Positions 15,126 to 23,065 of a stretch of DNA of 47,571 nt are shown here, in pieces. The stretch comes from Acidobacteriota bacterium (GTDB taxonomy: Bacteria > Acidobacteriota > Thermoanaerobaculia > Gp7-AA8): assembly GCA_019247495.1 (NCBI GenBank), contig JAFAOU010000158.1, positions 1 to 47,571 of the forward strand, in the 5' to 3' direction. The number at the start of each line of letters is the position of its first letter. Position 1 is the stretch's first letter. The notes below the pieces were generated by a model. The model saw only the letters and a list, made by a program, of their open reading frames with translations. It had not been told where the DNA came from and did no database searches. A program made the position numbers and the translations under genes.

Positions 15126-16757
15126 TCACGCATGGAAGGCGACCGCAACCGCGTTGCGCCCGCCGAAGTAGATGATGTCGCCGTCTTTAAGAAACCGCTT
15201 ATCGATCTTCTGGTCGTTGACGTAGGTCCCGTTCGACGAATTCCGGTCGATCAGCAGCACTTTGCCGTCGATCGAGACCACTTCTGCATGCAGCCGGGAG
15301 ACCTTGGGATTCTCCAATACGATCTCACACATTGCCGTTTCCCGTCCCACGCGGATGCCCGATCCGCCGAGGCCGAGCCGCTCTCCCGCGCGGGTTCCGT
15401 TGAGGATGGTGAACTTGCCGAGCATCAGCGGCGCACCGGCCGGCGCGCTGCTCGGCGACACGACGCGCTCGGTGGTCACTTTGAGCATATCGAGCGGGAT
15501 GCGCGGACGGCGCACGCGCGGGATGGTGAGGCCGATCACGATCGCCGCGAGCGCGCCACCTGCGCCGATGCTGGCGACGGGATGCTTGCGCCACAGCGGC
15601 ATCGACTGCAGCGCGCGGTCGGTGTCGTGACGGAAGCGGATGACGTCGGGCGAGTTCGGGAAGATGTTGCTCGCGCTGGCCAACTCGGTCGAGGCAAGCG
15701 TCCACTTGCCCTCCTGCGCCGCATCGAGCGACGCGCGATAGTGCTGATCGAACTCCCCTTCGACATTGACCGGCACGTTCGCCTCGCGCAGAAAACTGCG
15801 CGCGACGTTGATCGGGACGAGGAACTTGATCGCTTCCGCGTCGGTGCGGCCCCACGTCGAGATGCCGATCACTTCACCGCCGCGATTGACCGCCGGGCCG
15901 CCGGAGTTGCCGCGATAGATGGCCACATTCGACTGAAACACCGGCGTGTTGGTGACGTCGCGCTTGATGGCAGTGATGATGCCGGGATTGAACGTCGCTT
16001 CGAGATCGCTGTCGCGCGACAACCAGCCGCCGATGACGTCGTCCGTGCTGCTGGCCACGGCCGGATAGCCAACCGACCAGATCGACTCGCCGACGCGCGT
16101 GGAGTCGGAGTCGCCGAGCGTGAGCGCGGGGAGGTTTTTGTGATTGACGCGCAGCAGCGCCAGGTCGGTGCCGCGCTGCGCCAGCGCGGGCGAGAAGCGA
16201 TCGATCGTGAACGGAAGCTTTTCCCCGTTCGACAATTCGATCTCGTTCGTGACGACGCGGTTGTCCAGCCGGCTCTTGTCGACCAGCGCCGCGATGTAGC
16301 GCTCCAGCGCTTCACTGCGATGGAGCTTGCGCAGATCGTCGACGGGAAAATGTTTGAGCAACGCCGAGATGGCGCCGTTGCGCAGCAGCTCGCGGTCGAG
16401 CGCATCGGCATTGCGCGTCGGCTCGACGACGTGGCCGCTGGTGAGTACGAGGCCGTCCGGATGGATGATGAATCCGCTGCCCGATCCGCCCGCGCCGGTC
16501 GGCACGGCCAGCTCGCTGCCGTCGCCAAGCTGCTGCGCAATCGTTGAGAACCCCTCTCGTTTCAGCGCCGCAGCGATTTCTTTGATGACCGCGGGCGTGT
16601 AGCGGAACTGAGCGGTGGCGAAGGCGCTGATGCGCACGACGGCCGGCTTGACGCCGTACGCCATCTTCGCGTCCTGATCGAGATGCGCGACGTCGCCGCG
16701 GCACGCAAGCGCGGCGAGAAGCAGAAATCCGAAGAGGAGGCGGGACGAGGAGGCCAT
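15126..16757 (-). CDS. Membrane-anchored trypsin-like serine protease with cytoplasmic C-terminal FHA domain
   Basis: A 543-residue protein starting at ATG 16757 (MASSSRLLFGFLLLAALAC), 4 bases after the phosphatase stop; the open frame continues upstream only inside the phosphatase gene. Residues 1-19 are a signal peptide with a Cys at 19 that weakly resembles a lipobox. The S1C/HtrA-like domain (about 85-325) has all three catalytic residues: His109 (LTSGHVVEP), Asp198 (GTDLALLRV) and Ser285 (RGNSGGPAV). No PDZ domain is visible. One membrane segment (about 395-413) is followed by RVRRPR, so the C-terminus should be cytoplasmic, and an FHA domain (about 445-543) has G-R 471-472, S487-R-L-H and N-S-S-N-G-T-Y-V-N. 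This links a periplasmic protease to cytoplasmic phosphothreonine recognition. Confidence 0.9.
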   Translation of the reverse strand: MASSSRLLFGFLLLAALACRGDVAHLDQDAKMAYGVKPAVVRISAFATAQFRYTPAVIKEIAAALKREGFSTIAQQLGDGSELAVPTGAGGSGSGFIIHPDGLVLTSGHVVEPTRNADALDRELLRNGAISALLKHFPVDDLRKLHRSEALERYIAALVDKSRLDNRVVTNEIELSNGEKLPFTIDRFSPALAQRGTDLALLRVNHKNLPALTLGDSDSTRVGESIWSVGYPAVASSTDDVIGGWLSRDSDLEATFNPGIITAIKRDVTNTPVFQSNVAIYRGNSGGPAVNRGGEVIGISTWGRTDAEAIKFLVPINVARSFLREANVPVNVEGEFDQHYRASLDAAQEGKWTLASTELASASNIFPNSPDVIRFRHDTDRALQSMPLWRKHPVASIGAGGALAAIVIGLTIPRVRRPRIPLDMLKVTTERVVSPSSAPAGAPLMLGKFTILNGTRAGERLGLGGSGIRVGRETAMCEIVLENPKVSRLHAEVVSIDGKVLLIDRNSSNGTYVNDQKIDKRFLKDGDIIYFGGRNAVAVAFHA

Positions 16758-16761
16758 GCGA

Positions 16762-17886
16762 TTAGCGGGCAGGGGCGGTGGTGGTGGCTGCGATTCCTTG
16801 TTGATGGTTCCAGTACAACCACGCAGCGCCGGCACCGCCGAGCGCGAGCACAGCGATGAGCACCCACTTGGCGATCGAACCGCGCGGTGGCGACGCGACG
16901 ATCGGCGTCTCGACCGTTTTCTCCAGCCGGTCCGGCTGAGCCGGCAGGTCGAGCGTCGTTTCACCGACGTCTTCCGTGCCCGCACTGTCCTCGGTGATCG
17001 GCGTGATCGGCGCGGTGTCGCGCTGCGTCTCGTCGAAGGGCTGATCGGCCAGCGTTTCATCGCCATCGACGAGCGTTTCACCGCCGATGTCATCGACCGG
17101 AACGATCTTCGCGACGATGACCGTGACGTTGTCCGGAGCGCCGCGCGCGAGAGCCCGCTTCACATACTCGGTCGCGGCCTGGTTGATCGGCAGCGCGGCG
17201 ATCTCTTTCAGCTCCGGCTCTTTGACGAGACCGTGCAGTCCATCGCTGCAGAGGATGAAGATGTCGTTCTCTTTGATGTCGAACGGTCCGCTGACGTCGA
17301 TCTCGACGTCCTCAGCGACGCCCATCGAACGCTGCAAGACGTTGCGCCGCGGATGCGTCTCCGCCTCCTTTGGCGTCAGCAACCCTTCCCTGACCATCGA
17401 AGCGACCAGCGAATGGTCCTCGGTGATCTGCCGGATCTCGTCGCCGCGCACGAGGTAGATGCGCGAGTCGCCAACGTGCGCGAACCAGGCCTGGTTGTTC
17501 TTGACGACGAGCGCGGAGGTCGTCGTCCCCATCCCCCGCAAATCGGGATTCGCCTGCGCCTCGGTGAAAATCCTCGCGTTCGCGCGCGTGAGCGCCTCGC
17601 GCAGAGCCTGGGCGATGTCGTACGTCTCACTGCCGAGGTATTGAGCCTTGACGGTTTCGCCGGCGAGTCTGGAGGCGGTGGCGCCCCCGCGATGGCCACC
17701 CATGCCGTCGGCGACGACGAGGAGCCGTCCGCCGGGATGGCTGGAGCTCTCCTCACGCGGCGTGGTGTACGTGCCGAAGTCCTGATTCTCGGAACGCACC
17801 AGTCCCACGTCCGTGCGCAGAACCGCCTGAACCCCAAGGCGCGGCATCGGGACGGCCGAGTTTTCCGCCGTGGCTGACTCGCTCAT
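16762..17886 (-). CDS. PP2C-type Ser/Thr phosphatase with C-terminal membrane segment
   Basis: A 374-residue phosphatase of the Stp1/PstP type. The PP2C domain (about 17-262) shows the metal-binding motifs: R-x-x-N-Q-D36, A-D60-G-M-G-G-H, V-G-D140-S-R, S-D215-G and D252-N. An acidic Thr-rich linker (about 265-325) with several E-T or D-E-T units leads to a single membrane segment (341-359) and a short tail. It reverses Ser/Thr phosphorylation, using two Mn/Mg ions, and would counter the two kinases of the same operon. It is the first gene of the run (16757 start follows 4 bases after its stop). The 5' region (17887-17969) holds a short repeat at 17936-17956. Confidence 0.94.
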   Translation of the reverse strand: MSESATAENSAVPMPRLGVQAVLRTDVGLVRSENQDFGTYTTPREESSSHPGGRLLVVADGMGGHRGGATASRLAGETVKAQYLGSETYDIAQALREALTRANARIFTEAQANPDLRGMGTTTSALVVKNNQAWFAHVGDSRIYLVRGDEIRQITEDHSLVASMVREGLLTPKEAETHPRRNVLQRSMGVAEDVEIDVSGPFDIKENDIFILCSDGLHGLVKEPELKEIAALPINQAATEYVKRALARGAPDNVTVIVAKIVPVDDIGGETLVDGDETLADQPFDETQRDTAPITPITEDSAGTEDVGETTLDLPAQPDRLEKTVETPIVASPPRGSIAKWVLIAVLALGGAGAAWLYWNHQQGIAATTTAPAR

Positions 17887-17935
17887 ATACGTGGAAACAG
17901 GGGGAGGATTATACAGGCGTTGATCCGCGGACGAG

Positions 17936-17956
17936 TTATCCGCAGATTACGCAGAT
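17936..17956. repeat. Short dispersed repeat (copy 1)
   Basis: TTATCCGCAGATTACGCAGA plus one base; it differs at one of 21 positions from the copy at 30002-30022. It lies between the FecR-domain gene and the phosphatase gene. It looks like the remnant of a dispersed intergenic repeat; no function is claimed. Confidence 0.6.
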
Positions 17957-17969
17957 CGGCGCAGATGAA

Positions 17970-18704
17970 TCAGTGATGCCCGCCCGGGCCGCTCGGTGGT
18001 TGCGGGGGGCGGGATGCCGGAGGAGGCGGCGGGGCGCCATGGCCTCCGGGATCGCCGGGATGTCCGGTGGGCGTTCCGTCGTGGCCTCCGTGTGGATCCT
18101 GCGGGGCGCCGTCGCGGCGGCCGGGGGCATCCTGGCGGCGGTCGTCGGGGGTCTTCATCGGACGATCGGGCGGCGGCTCGCGGCGGGTGAAGCTGGACGT
18201 TTCGCCGGCGTGAACGAGGAACGGCTCGGGGCGCAACGGCGATCGGATCTCAACCGTCCCTTCGAATACGTCGACGGTCGTTTTGCCCGCCGCGTCGACT
18301 TCGACGTTGTACTGCGTTCCGCGCACGGCCAGCAGCGCGCCGGGCGTCTGCACGATGCGCGGTTCGGAGCCGGTGATCTTGTCGAACATCGCGTGAATCC
18401 GTCCGCGCTCGACGGAGAGGATCACACCGGGTGTGCCGCCGGCGAGCTGGACGTCCGTCGATGAAAAAATCTCGAATTTCGCGCGCTGCGGCTCGGCGGC
18501 GATGAGCGCGTACGAGAACCAGCCGGTGTGGACGCGGTCACCGCTCTGCGCGTGCGCGCCTTTCGCGGCGGGCGTTTCCTGCTTCGCGGTTTTGAGGGTG
18601 ACGGTGCGTTTGACGTCGTCGAAGCGGTAGCCGACGGGCGCCGGCGTGGTGGTCGTTGCCGCGGCGGCGGTGAGCATGGCGAGCGATGCGAGCACTGTTT
18701 TCAT
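17970..18704 (-). CDS. FecR-domain exported protein with His/Pro/Gly-rich tail
   Basis: A 244-residue protein with a signal peptide (about 1-19). Residues about 30-170 form a FecR-type domain (SGDRVHTGWFSYALI, then FEIFSSTDVQLAG, and the hallmark TPGALLAVRGTQYNVEV followed by VDVFEGTVEI). The last 70 residues are low-complexity Pro, Gly, His and Asp (repeated GGH, PGD, PPP), which could bind metal or the wall. FecR domains are known from anti-sigma regulators, but here there is no N-terminal anti-sigma part and no ECF sigma gene beside it, so a stand-alone envelope role is more likely. It lies 9 bases after the NtrC-type regulator on the same strand and is probably co-transcribed with the two-component pair. 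Confidence 0.82.
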   Translation of the reverse strand: MKTVLASLAMLTAAAATTTTPAPVGYRFDDVKRTVTLKTAKQETPAAKGAHAQSGDRVHTGWFSYALIAAEPQRAKFEIFSSTDVQLAGGTPGVILSVERGRIHAMFDKITGSEPRIVQTPGALLAVRGTQYNVEVDAAGKTTVDVFEGTVEIRSPLRPEPFLVHAGETSSFTRREPPPDRPMKTPDDRRQDAPGRRDGAPQDPHGGHDGTPTGHPGDPGGHGAPPPPPASRPPQPPSGPGGHH

Positions 18705-18713
18705 CTCGGCCTC

Positions 18714-20075
18714 TCAGGTTTCGAGCGAAATATCGAGTCGTTTGATTTTGCGCGCAAGGGTCTTGCGTTCGATGCCGAGAATGTAGGCGGCCTGCGTCTG
18801 ATTCCCGCCGGTAGCGCGCAGCACGGCGATGATGTGACGTTTCTCCGCCTCATCGAGCGATACGAGGTCGTCGTCCGCCTGAACCGGCGCGGCAGCGGGT
18901 CTGTGATCATCCGCTGCGGACGGCGCGATGTCGCGCAAGGCGCGCGACGCGGCGGCAGCATCGACGAGCGCACCCGAGTCGATGACGGTACGGCGGATGA
19001 CCTGCTCCAGTTCGCGGACGTTGCCCGGCCACGCATGCGCCGCAAAAACATCGAGCACGGACTGCGACGGACCGGCGATCGAGTCTTTCTTCATTTCCGC
19101 GCCGATGCGATGTTTGAAGTGATCGACCAGCAGCGGGATATCGGAGACGCGGTCGCGAAGCGGCGGAACGGCGATCTCGTAGCCGGCCAGGCGGTAGTAC
19201 AAATCCTCGCGGAACCTTCCTTCGGCGACCAATCGCTTGATGTCGCGATGCGTCGCTGCGATCAGGCGAACGTCGACGCGATGACTCTTCTCCGCGCCGA
19301 GCGGCGTGACGACGCCGTCCTGCAGGAAGCGGAGGAGCTTGACCTGGAAGGCCGGCGAGATGTCGCCGATTTCATCGAGGAACAGCGTGCCGCCGTCGGC
19401 GCGGGACAATGCGCCGCGGCGATCCTGGCGCGAGTCGGTGAACGCGCCGCGCGCCGATCCGAACAGCTCGTTTTCCAGCAGTGTGTCGGGAATCGCGCCG
19501 CAGTTGATGGCGATGAAGGGACCGGCAACGCGGTCGCCGAGGTCGTGGATCGATTGCGCGACGAGCTCTTTGCCGCTGCCGCTCTCGCCGAGAATCACCA
19601 CCGGCACGTTGAGCGAGGCCACGCGGGCGATGGCCTTGTACATGGCGATCATCGATGGATGCGAGCCGGCAATGCGCGAGGACGGACCGGGCTCGATCGC
19701 GACTTCGTCCGCGATGCGCTCGCCGAGCGCGGCGCGAACGCGCGCGATCAACTCGCTGAGGTCGAAGGGCTTGGCGATGTAATCGAACGCGCCGATGCGT
19801 TGTGCCAGCGCGGTTGTTTCGATCGTGCCGCGCGCCGTCATCAGGATCACGCGCGGCGGATTGCGGCGTTCGGAAATCGCCTGCAGCAGCGTCAGTCCGG
19901 TTTCGCCGGGCATGTAGATATCGCTGAGCACGAGGTCGATGCGATGCGCGCGTAGCGCCTGGAGCGCCGAGGTGACGTCGCCTGCCTGCACGGTTTTCAG
20001 CCCCACTTTTTCGAGCGCCATGGCGGCGCTTTCGCGGATGCCGATGTCGTCGTCGACTACGAGCACGGTCGCCAT
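18714..20075 (-). CDS. NtrC-family response regulator with AAA+ domain and Fis-type HTH
   Basis: A 453-residue regulator starting at ATG 20075, which overlaps the kinase stop (TGATG); the frame extends upstream only inside the kinase gene. The receiver domain (1-120) has acidic residues 8-10 and phospho-acceptor Asp52 (SDIYMPG). The AAA+ domain (about 135-370) has Walker A GESGSGKE (163-170), Walker B LFLDE (231-235) and the loop GAFTDS (210-215) where sigma-54 activators have GAFTGA. A Fis-type HTH (about 425-448, GGNQTQAAYILGIERKTLARK) ends the protein. It would be phosphorylated by the CHASE2 kinase encoded directly upstream. Loss of the second Gly of GAFTGA raises doubt about contact with sigma-54. 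Confidence 0.93.
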   Translation of the reverse strand: MATVLVVDDDIGIRESAAMALEKVGLKTVQAGDVTSALQALRAHRIDLVLSDIYMPGETGLTLLQAISERRNPPRVILMTARGTIETTALAQRIGAFDYIAKPFDLSELIARVRAALGERIADEVAIEPGPSSRIAGSHPSMIAMYKAIARVASLNVPVVILGESGSGKELVAQSIHDLGDRVAGPFIAINCGAIPDTLLENELFGSARGAFTDSRQDRRGALSRADGGTLFLDEIGDISPAFQVKLLRFLQDGVVTPLGAEKSHRVDVRLIAATHRDIKRLVAEGRFREDLYYRLAGYEIAVPPLRDRVSDIPLLVDHFKHRIGAEMKKDSIAGPSQSVLDVFAAHAWPGNVRELEQVIRRTVIDSGALVDAAAASRALRDIAPSAADDHRPAAAPVQADDDLVSLDEAEKRHIIAVLRATGGNQTQAAYILGIERKTLARKIKRLDISLET

Positions 20076-21796
20076 CACATCGCTCCTGCTTTCGCTGACT
20101 CCGCGGCAACCGGCAAGGTGATGCGGAAGCGCGAGCCGCCTTGCGCGCTGTCGAGGCTTGCCGCACCGCCGTGCCATTTCGCGATTTCGGAGATGAGGGA
20201 AAGTCCGAGTCCGAGCCCGTTGGTGCCGGCGGCGGTGGTGCCGCGGACGAAACGGGCGAAGATCTTCTCGCGCTCCGTTTCGCTGATGCCGGGTCCGCGA
20301 TCTTCCACTTCGAGGATGGCGTCGTTGCCGCGGCGGACCACGCGGACCGTGACCGCACCGGTCGTGTATTTGAGGGCGTTGCCCACGAGGTTGTCGACAA
20401 CGCGTTCCAGCAGCGCGGCATCGGCGCGGATGAAGACGTCGCGATCGGCGGAGACGAACAGTGTGCGGTCGGTGCTGGCGCGGAGGAAATCGACACGCGC
20501 GGAGGCCAGATCGCCGAGGTCGATGATCGTTGACGACGATGCGAAGTCGCGCAGCGGAAGGCGCTCCAAGTCGAGCAGCGTGCCGACCATCGTCTCCAGT
20601 TTGCCGGCTTCGTGTTGCAGGAGCGACGTGACGCGCTTCCGCTCGGCGTCGCTGAGATCGAATCCGTTCATGAGCTGGGTGAGGCTGCGCATCGACGCGA
20701 GCGGCGTCTTCAATTCATGCGCGAGCACACGCTTCGATTCGGCGTCGCGCTCGCGGTGATCGATGTACCGTTCTTCGCTGCTGCGTAACGCCGCAATGAT
20801 GATGCGCGTTTCGAGAACGCCGGCTGCGATCGCGGCGGAGGCGATGAGCGTGATGAACGGAATGGCGGTTCCGTTCGCGAGCAGCGCGATGCCGCCTGCG
20901 ACGATGGCGGCGATGACGATGCTTGCGGCGATGCGGCGCCGCCGCGCGATCAGAATCGCTGCGATGCCGATCGTGGCGAAAACACCCGCGACGATCGGCG
21001 GGAGTTCCGTGATGACGTCGCCGCGGATGATCGACTCTGTCGCCGCGGCATGAACGGTAACGCCGGGATCGGGCTGATGGCCGCGCGTGGTCGGCGTGAG
21101 CACGCGATCGCCGAGGGCCAGGGCGGTCGGACCGACGAAGACGAGTTTTCCTCGGAGATTTTTCGCCGGATTGCGAAGCAAGTCTGCGGCGCTGATCGCG
21201 GGGATCGCACTCGGTCGCGTCCGAAACGCAGGAGCGATCGACCGTCCGACCGGAATCGGCGCGCCGGTGATGAGCGAAGCCGCTTCGACGGAAAGCGCGG
21301 TCAGCGAGCGGTCGCCGCTCTGCTTCGTCGAGGAGAGACGCCGCAGGATGCCGTCGTGATCGAGCTCGAAGTTGCCGTGCGCGGCGGTGACGGAGTCCGA
21401 CAACGGCGGTCGAGGCATCAACCAACGTCCCTGTTCATCGACGACTGCGACGGCGAGCACCGGCAGACGCTTCGCCGACGCCGCGAGTTTTTCGTCGCCG
21501 TTGCGTGGCTCGGCGAGGAGGATGTCGAGGATCACGCCGCGGGCGCCGGCGTCGGCGGCACGATCGACGATCGTGGCGAGTTTGGCGCGATCCCACGGCC
21601 AGGCGCCGATGACTCGCAACGACTGCTCATCGATGGCGACGACGACGGTCCGTTGCGCGGCGTGTTGCGGAAGGCGGCGGAGAACCATGTCGCGCGCGGG
21701 CAGCTCGACCGGATCGACGACGTCGAGCGCCAGCAGCAGCGTCACGGCGACGCCAACCGCGATCGCAATCATCACCGCCGTGCGCGTGCGGAGCAT
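20075..21796 (-). CDS. CHASE2-domain sensor histidine kinase
   Basis: A 573-residue inner-membrane kinase from ATG 21796. A longer frame reaches 21835, but its first codons lie in a palindromic repeat, so I prefer the shorter form. After the first membrane segment comes an extracytoplasmic CHASE2 domain (about 35-265, with VVVAIDEQSLRVIGAWPWDR typical of the family). Three membrane segments follow (about 267-285, 290-307, 312-332), then a HisKA with His360 in AHELKTPLASM and a HATPase_c with the N box (DNLVGNALKYT), DRGPGIS and GLGLGLSLI. It senses an unknown envelope signal and signals to the regulator whose start overlaps its stop. Confidence 0.92.
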   Translation of the reverse strand: MLRTRTAVMIAIAVGVAVTLLLALDVVDPVELPARDMVLRRLPQHAAQRTVVVAIDEQSLRVIGAWPWDRAKLATIVDRAADAGARGVILDILLAEPRNGDEKLAASAKRLPVLAVAVVDEQGRWLMPRPPLSDSVTAAHGNFELDHDGILRRLSSTKQSGDRSLTALSVEAASLITGAPIPVGRSIAPAFRTRPSAIPAISAADLLRNPAKNLRGKLVFVGPTALALGDRVLTPTTRGHQPDPGVTVHAAATESIIRGDVITELPPIVAGVFATIGIAAILIARRRRIAASIVIAAIVAGGIALLANGTAIPFITLIASAAIAAGVLETRIIIAALRSSEERYIDHRERDAESKRVLAHELKTPLASMRSLTQLMNGFDLSDAERKRVTSLLQHEAGKLETMVGTLLDLERLPLRDFASSSTIIDLGDLASARVDFLRASTDRTLFVSADRDVFIRADAALLERVVDNLVGNALKYTTGAVTVRVVRRGNDAILEVEDRGPGISETEREKIFARFVRGTTAAGTNGLGLGLSLISEIAKWHGGAASLDSAQGGSRFRITLPVAAESAKAGAM

Positions 21797-21822
21797 GGCG
21801 GCTATGGTAGCGCGGCGTTTGC

Positions 21823-21917
21823 GTGGCACAGACACTCTTGTCTGTGCGTCTGGGAGGCTTGCGTCTAGCTCGCAAGTTGCGTGAAGTCAAAAGCACAGAC
21901 AAGAGTGTCTGTGCCAC
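21823..21917. repeat. Inverted pair of hairpin units, GTGGCACAGACA family
   Basis: Two 25-base units (21823-21847 and 21893-21917) are exact complements of each other, separated by 45 bases. Each is also self-complementary (GCACAGACA, 4-base loop, TGTCTGTGC). They lie between menE (stop at 21919) and the CHASE2 kinase gene. The same unit occurs twice inside menC at 23363-23429. Confidence 0.9.
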
Positions 21918-21918
21918 A

Positions 21919-22923
21919 TCATTTCCGTGGCAACGCTACCGCTTCCGCGAGTTGCGCGCGCAGCAGTTTCCCCAAAGGAGATCGGGGAATCGACTCGACG
22001 CGATGGATCTCTCGAATTCTCTCGAACGGATGCACGCGCTCGTTGAACGCGCCGGCAAACGATGGCTCGATCGCCGTCGCGAGATGGATGACGTGTCCGA
22101 GCCGTTCGTCGACAACCGCGACGATGGCCGCGTCGTTGCCGGCCAGCTCGTAGAGGATGCGATCGAGGCGCTTCAGGTCAACCGATTCGCCGCCGATCTT
22201 GACGAAATCGCCCGCCCGTCCGATGACCCGCAGCGTTCGTCCGTCGACCTCACCCAGATCTTCGGAGACGAACCAACCGTCGATCTTCGGATCGATGAGG
22301 CCCTGCTCGGCCGCGTAGCCGGTCAGGAGCGACGGACCGCGAAACGCGAGCCGGCCGTCCGATTCGCGGCGCGCGTCGATATGTTCGAGGAGCGTGTCTT
22401 CGATGGCGATCGTGGAGCAGCATTCGGTCATGCCGTAGCTTGGAAGCGCAGGCCACTCGCCGCGCTCGAGGTTGAAGATGCCGCCGCCGACGAGGATTGC
22501 GCGCAGCGTTGGCGACGGCGTGAGCCGGGCTCCAATCAAATCCTGCACCTGCGCCGGCACCAGCGACGCGATCGTGGCCTCCGATTCCGCAAACGCGCGC
22601 GGATCCCACGGCATCGGCAACGCACGCGCACCGGCGAGGTGGCATCGCGCATAGACGCCGAGGCCGCCGACGTGGAAGGTTGGAAGAACGGCGGCCCATA
22701 CGTCGCGCGAGGTCACGTTCAGCCGCTCGTTGACAGCGTTCGCTGAGGCCAGGATGGCCTGTTTCGAGAGCGCCACTAGCTTGATGTCGCCCGTCGATCC
22801 CGAGGTGGCGACGAAGACGTGGGCATCGATGTTCGGAACCATCGTCTCCAACCGCGCCCGTTCCGCGGACGGCATGCGCGGATTGAGAAGAAGGTGGGAT
22901 TCGGTGGATTCAAAATCGATCAT
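21919..22923 (-). CDS. menE: o-Succinylbenzoate--CoA ligase, short form
   Basis: A 334-residue acyl-adenylating enzyme starting at ATG 22923; the longer frame upstream is translated palindrome. Motifs in order: P-loop VATSGSTGDIK (38-48), PTFHVGGLGVY, GGGIF, YGMTECCS, GWFVSEDLG, GRAGDFVKIGGESVDL and the C-terminal Lys in PRSPLGKLLR. MenE converts o-succinylbenzoate to its CoA ester in menaquinone synthesis. It is about 110-120 residues shorter than E. coli MenE (about 450) because the P-loop comes near residue 40 rather than about 150, so most of the usual N-terminal subdomain is missing. It is last in the menB-menA-menC-menE run. The identity of the substrate is inferred from these neighbours. 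Confidence 0.87.
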   Translation of the reverse strand: MIDFESTESHLLLNPRMPSAERARLETMVPNIDAHVFVATSGSTGDIKLVALSKQAILASANAVNERLNVTSRDVWAAVLPTFHVGGLGVYARCHLAGARALPMPWDPRAFAESEATIASLVPAQVQDLIGARLTPSPTLRAILVGGGIFNLERGEWPALPSYGMTECCSTIAIEDTLLEHIDARRESDGRLAFRGPSLLTGYAAEQGLIDPKIDGWFVSEDLGEVDGRTLRVIGRAGDFVKIGGESVDLKRLDRILYELAGNDAAIVAVVDERLGHVIHLATAIEPSFAGAFNERVHPFERIREIHRVESIPRSPLGKLLRAQLAEAVALPRK

Positions 22924-22930
22924 GACGCCG

Positions 22931-23043
22931 CCGTAGCGCCGGCGGCCCGCCGGCTGGACCGCCGCCGGCTCGGCGGCGAGCATGAGATCGCGACGCGCCA
23001 GCGAGCCGCTGGCGGTCCAGCCGCCGAGCCGGCGGCGCTACGG
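22931..23043. repeat. Palindromic element, GTAGCGCCGGC family (copy 1)
   Basis: The ends CCGTAGCGCCGGC and GCCGGCGGCGCTACGG are inverted, and the inner arms GGCTGGACCGCC / GGCGGTCCAGCC are also complementary. It fills the gap between menC and menE. A relative lies at 32831-32930. Confidence 0.85.
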
Positions 23044-23065
23044 TTCGTCGACGCCGATCGTTCGA

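Noticed and set aside
16758..17093. N-terminal extension of the protease-FHA frame into the phosphatase gene
   Set aside because: The extra 112 residues are Arg/Ser-rich shadow sequence. A good signal peptide starts at ATG 16757, 4 bases after the phosphatase stop.
21823..21917. Sigma-54 promoter (TGGCAC element in the repeat)
   Set aside because: TGGCAC is present but no TTGC follows at the required distance, and the match is explained by the palindromic unit.
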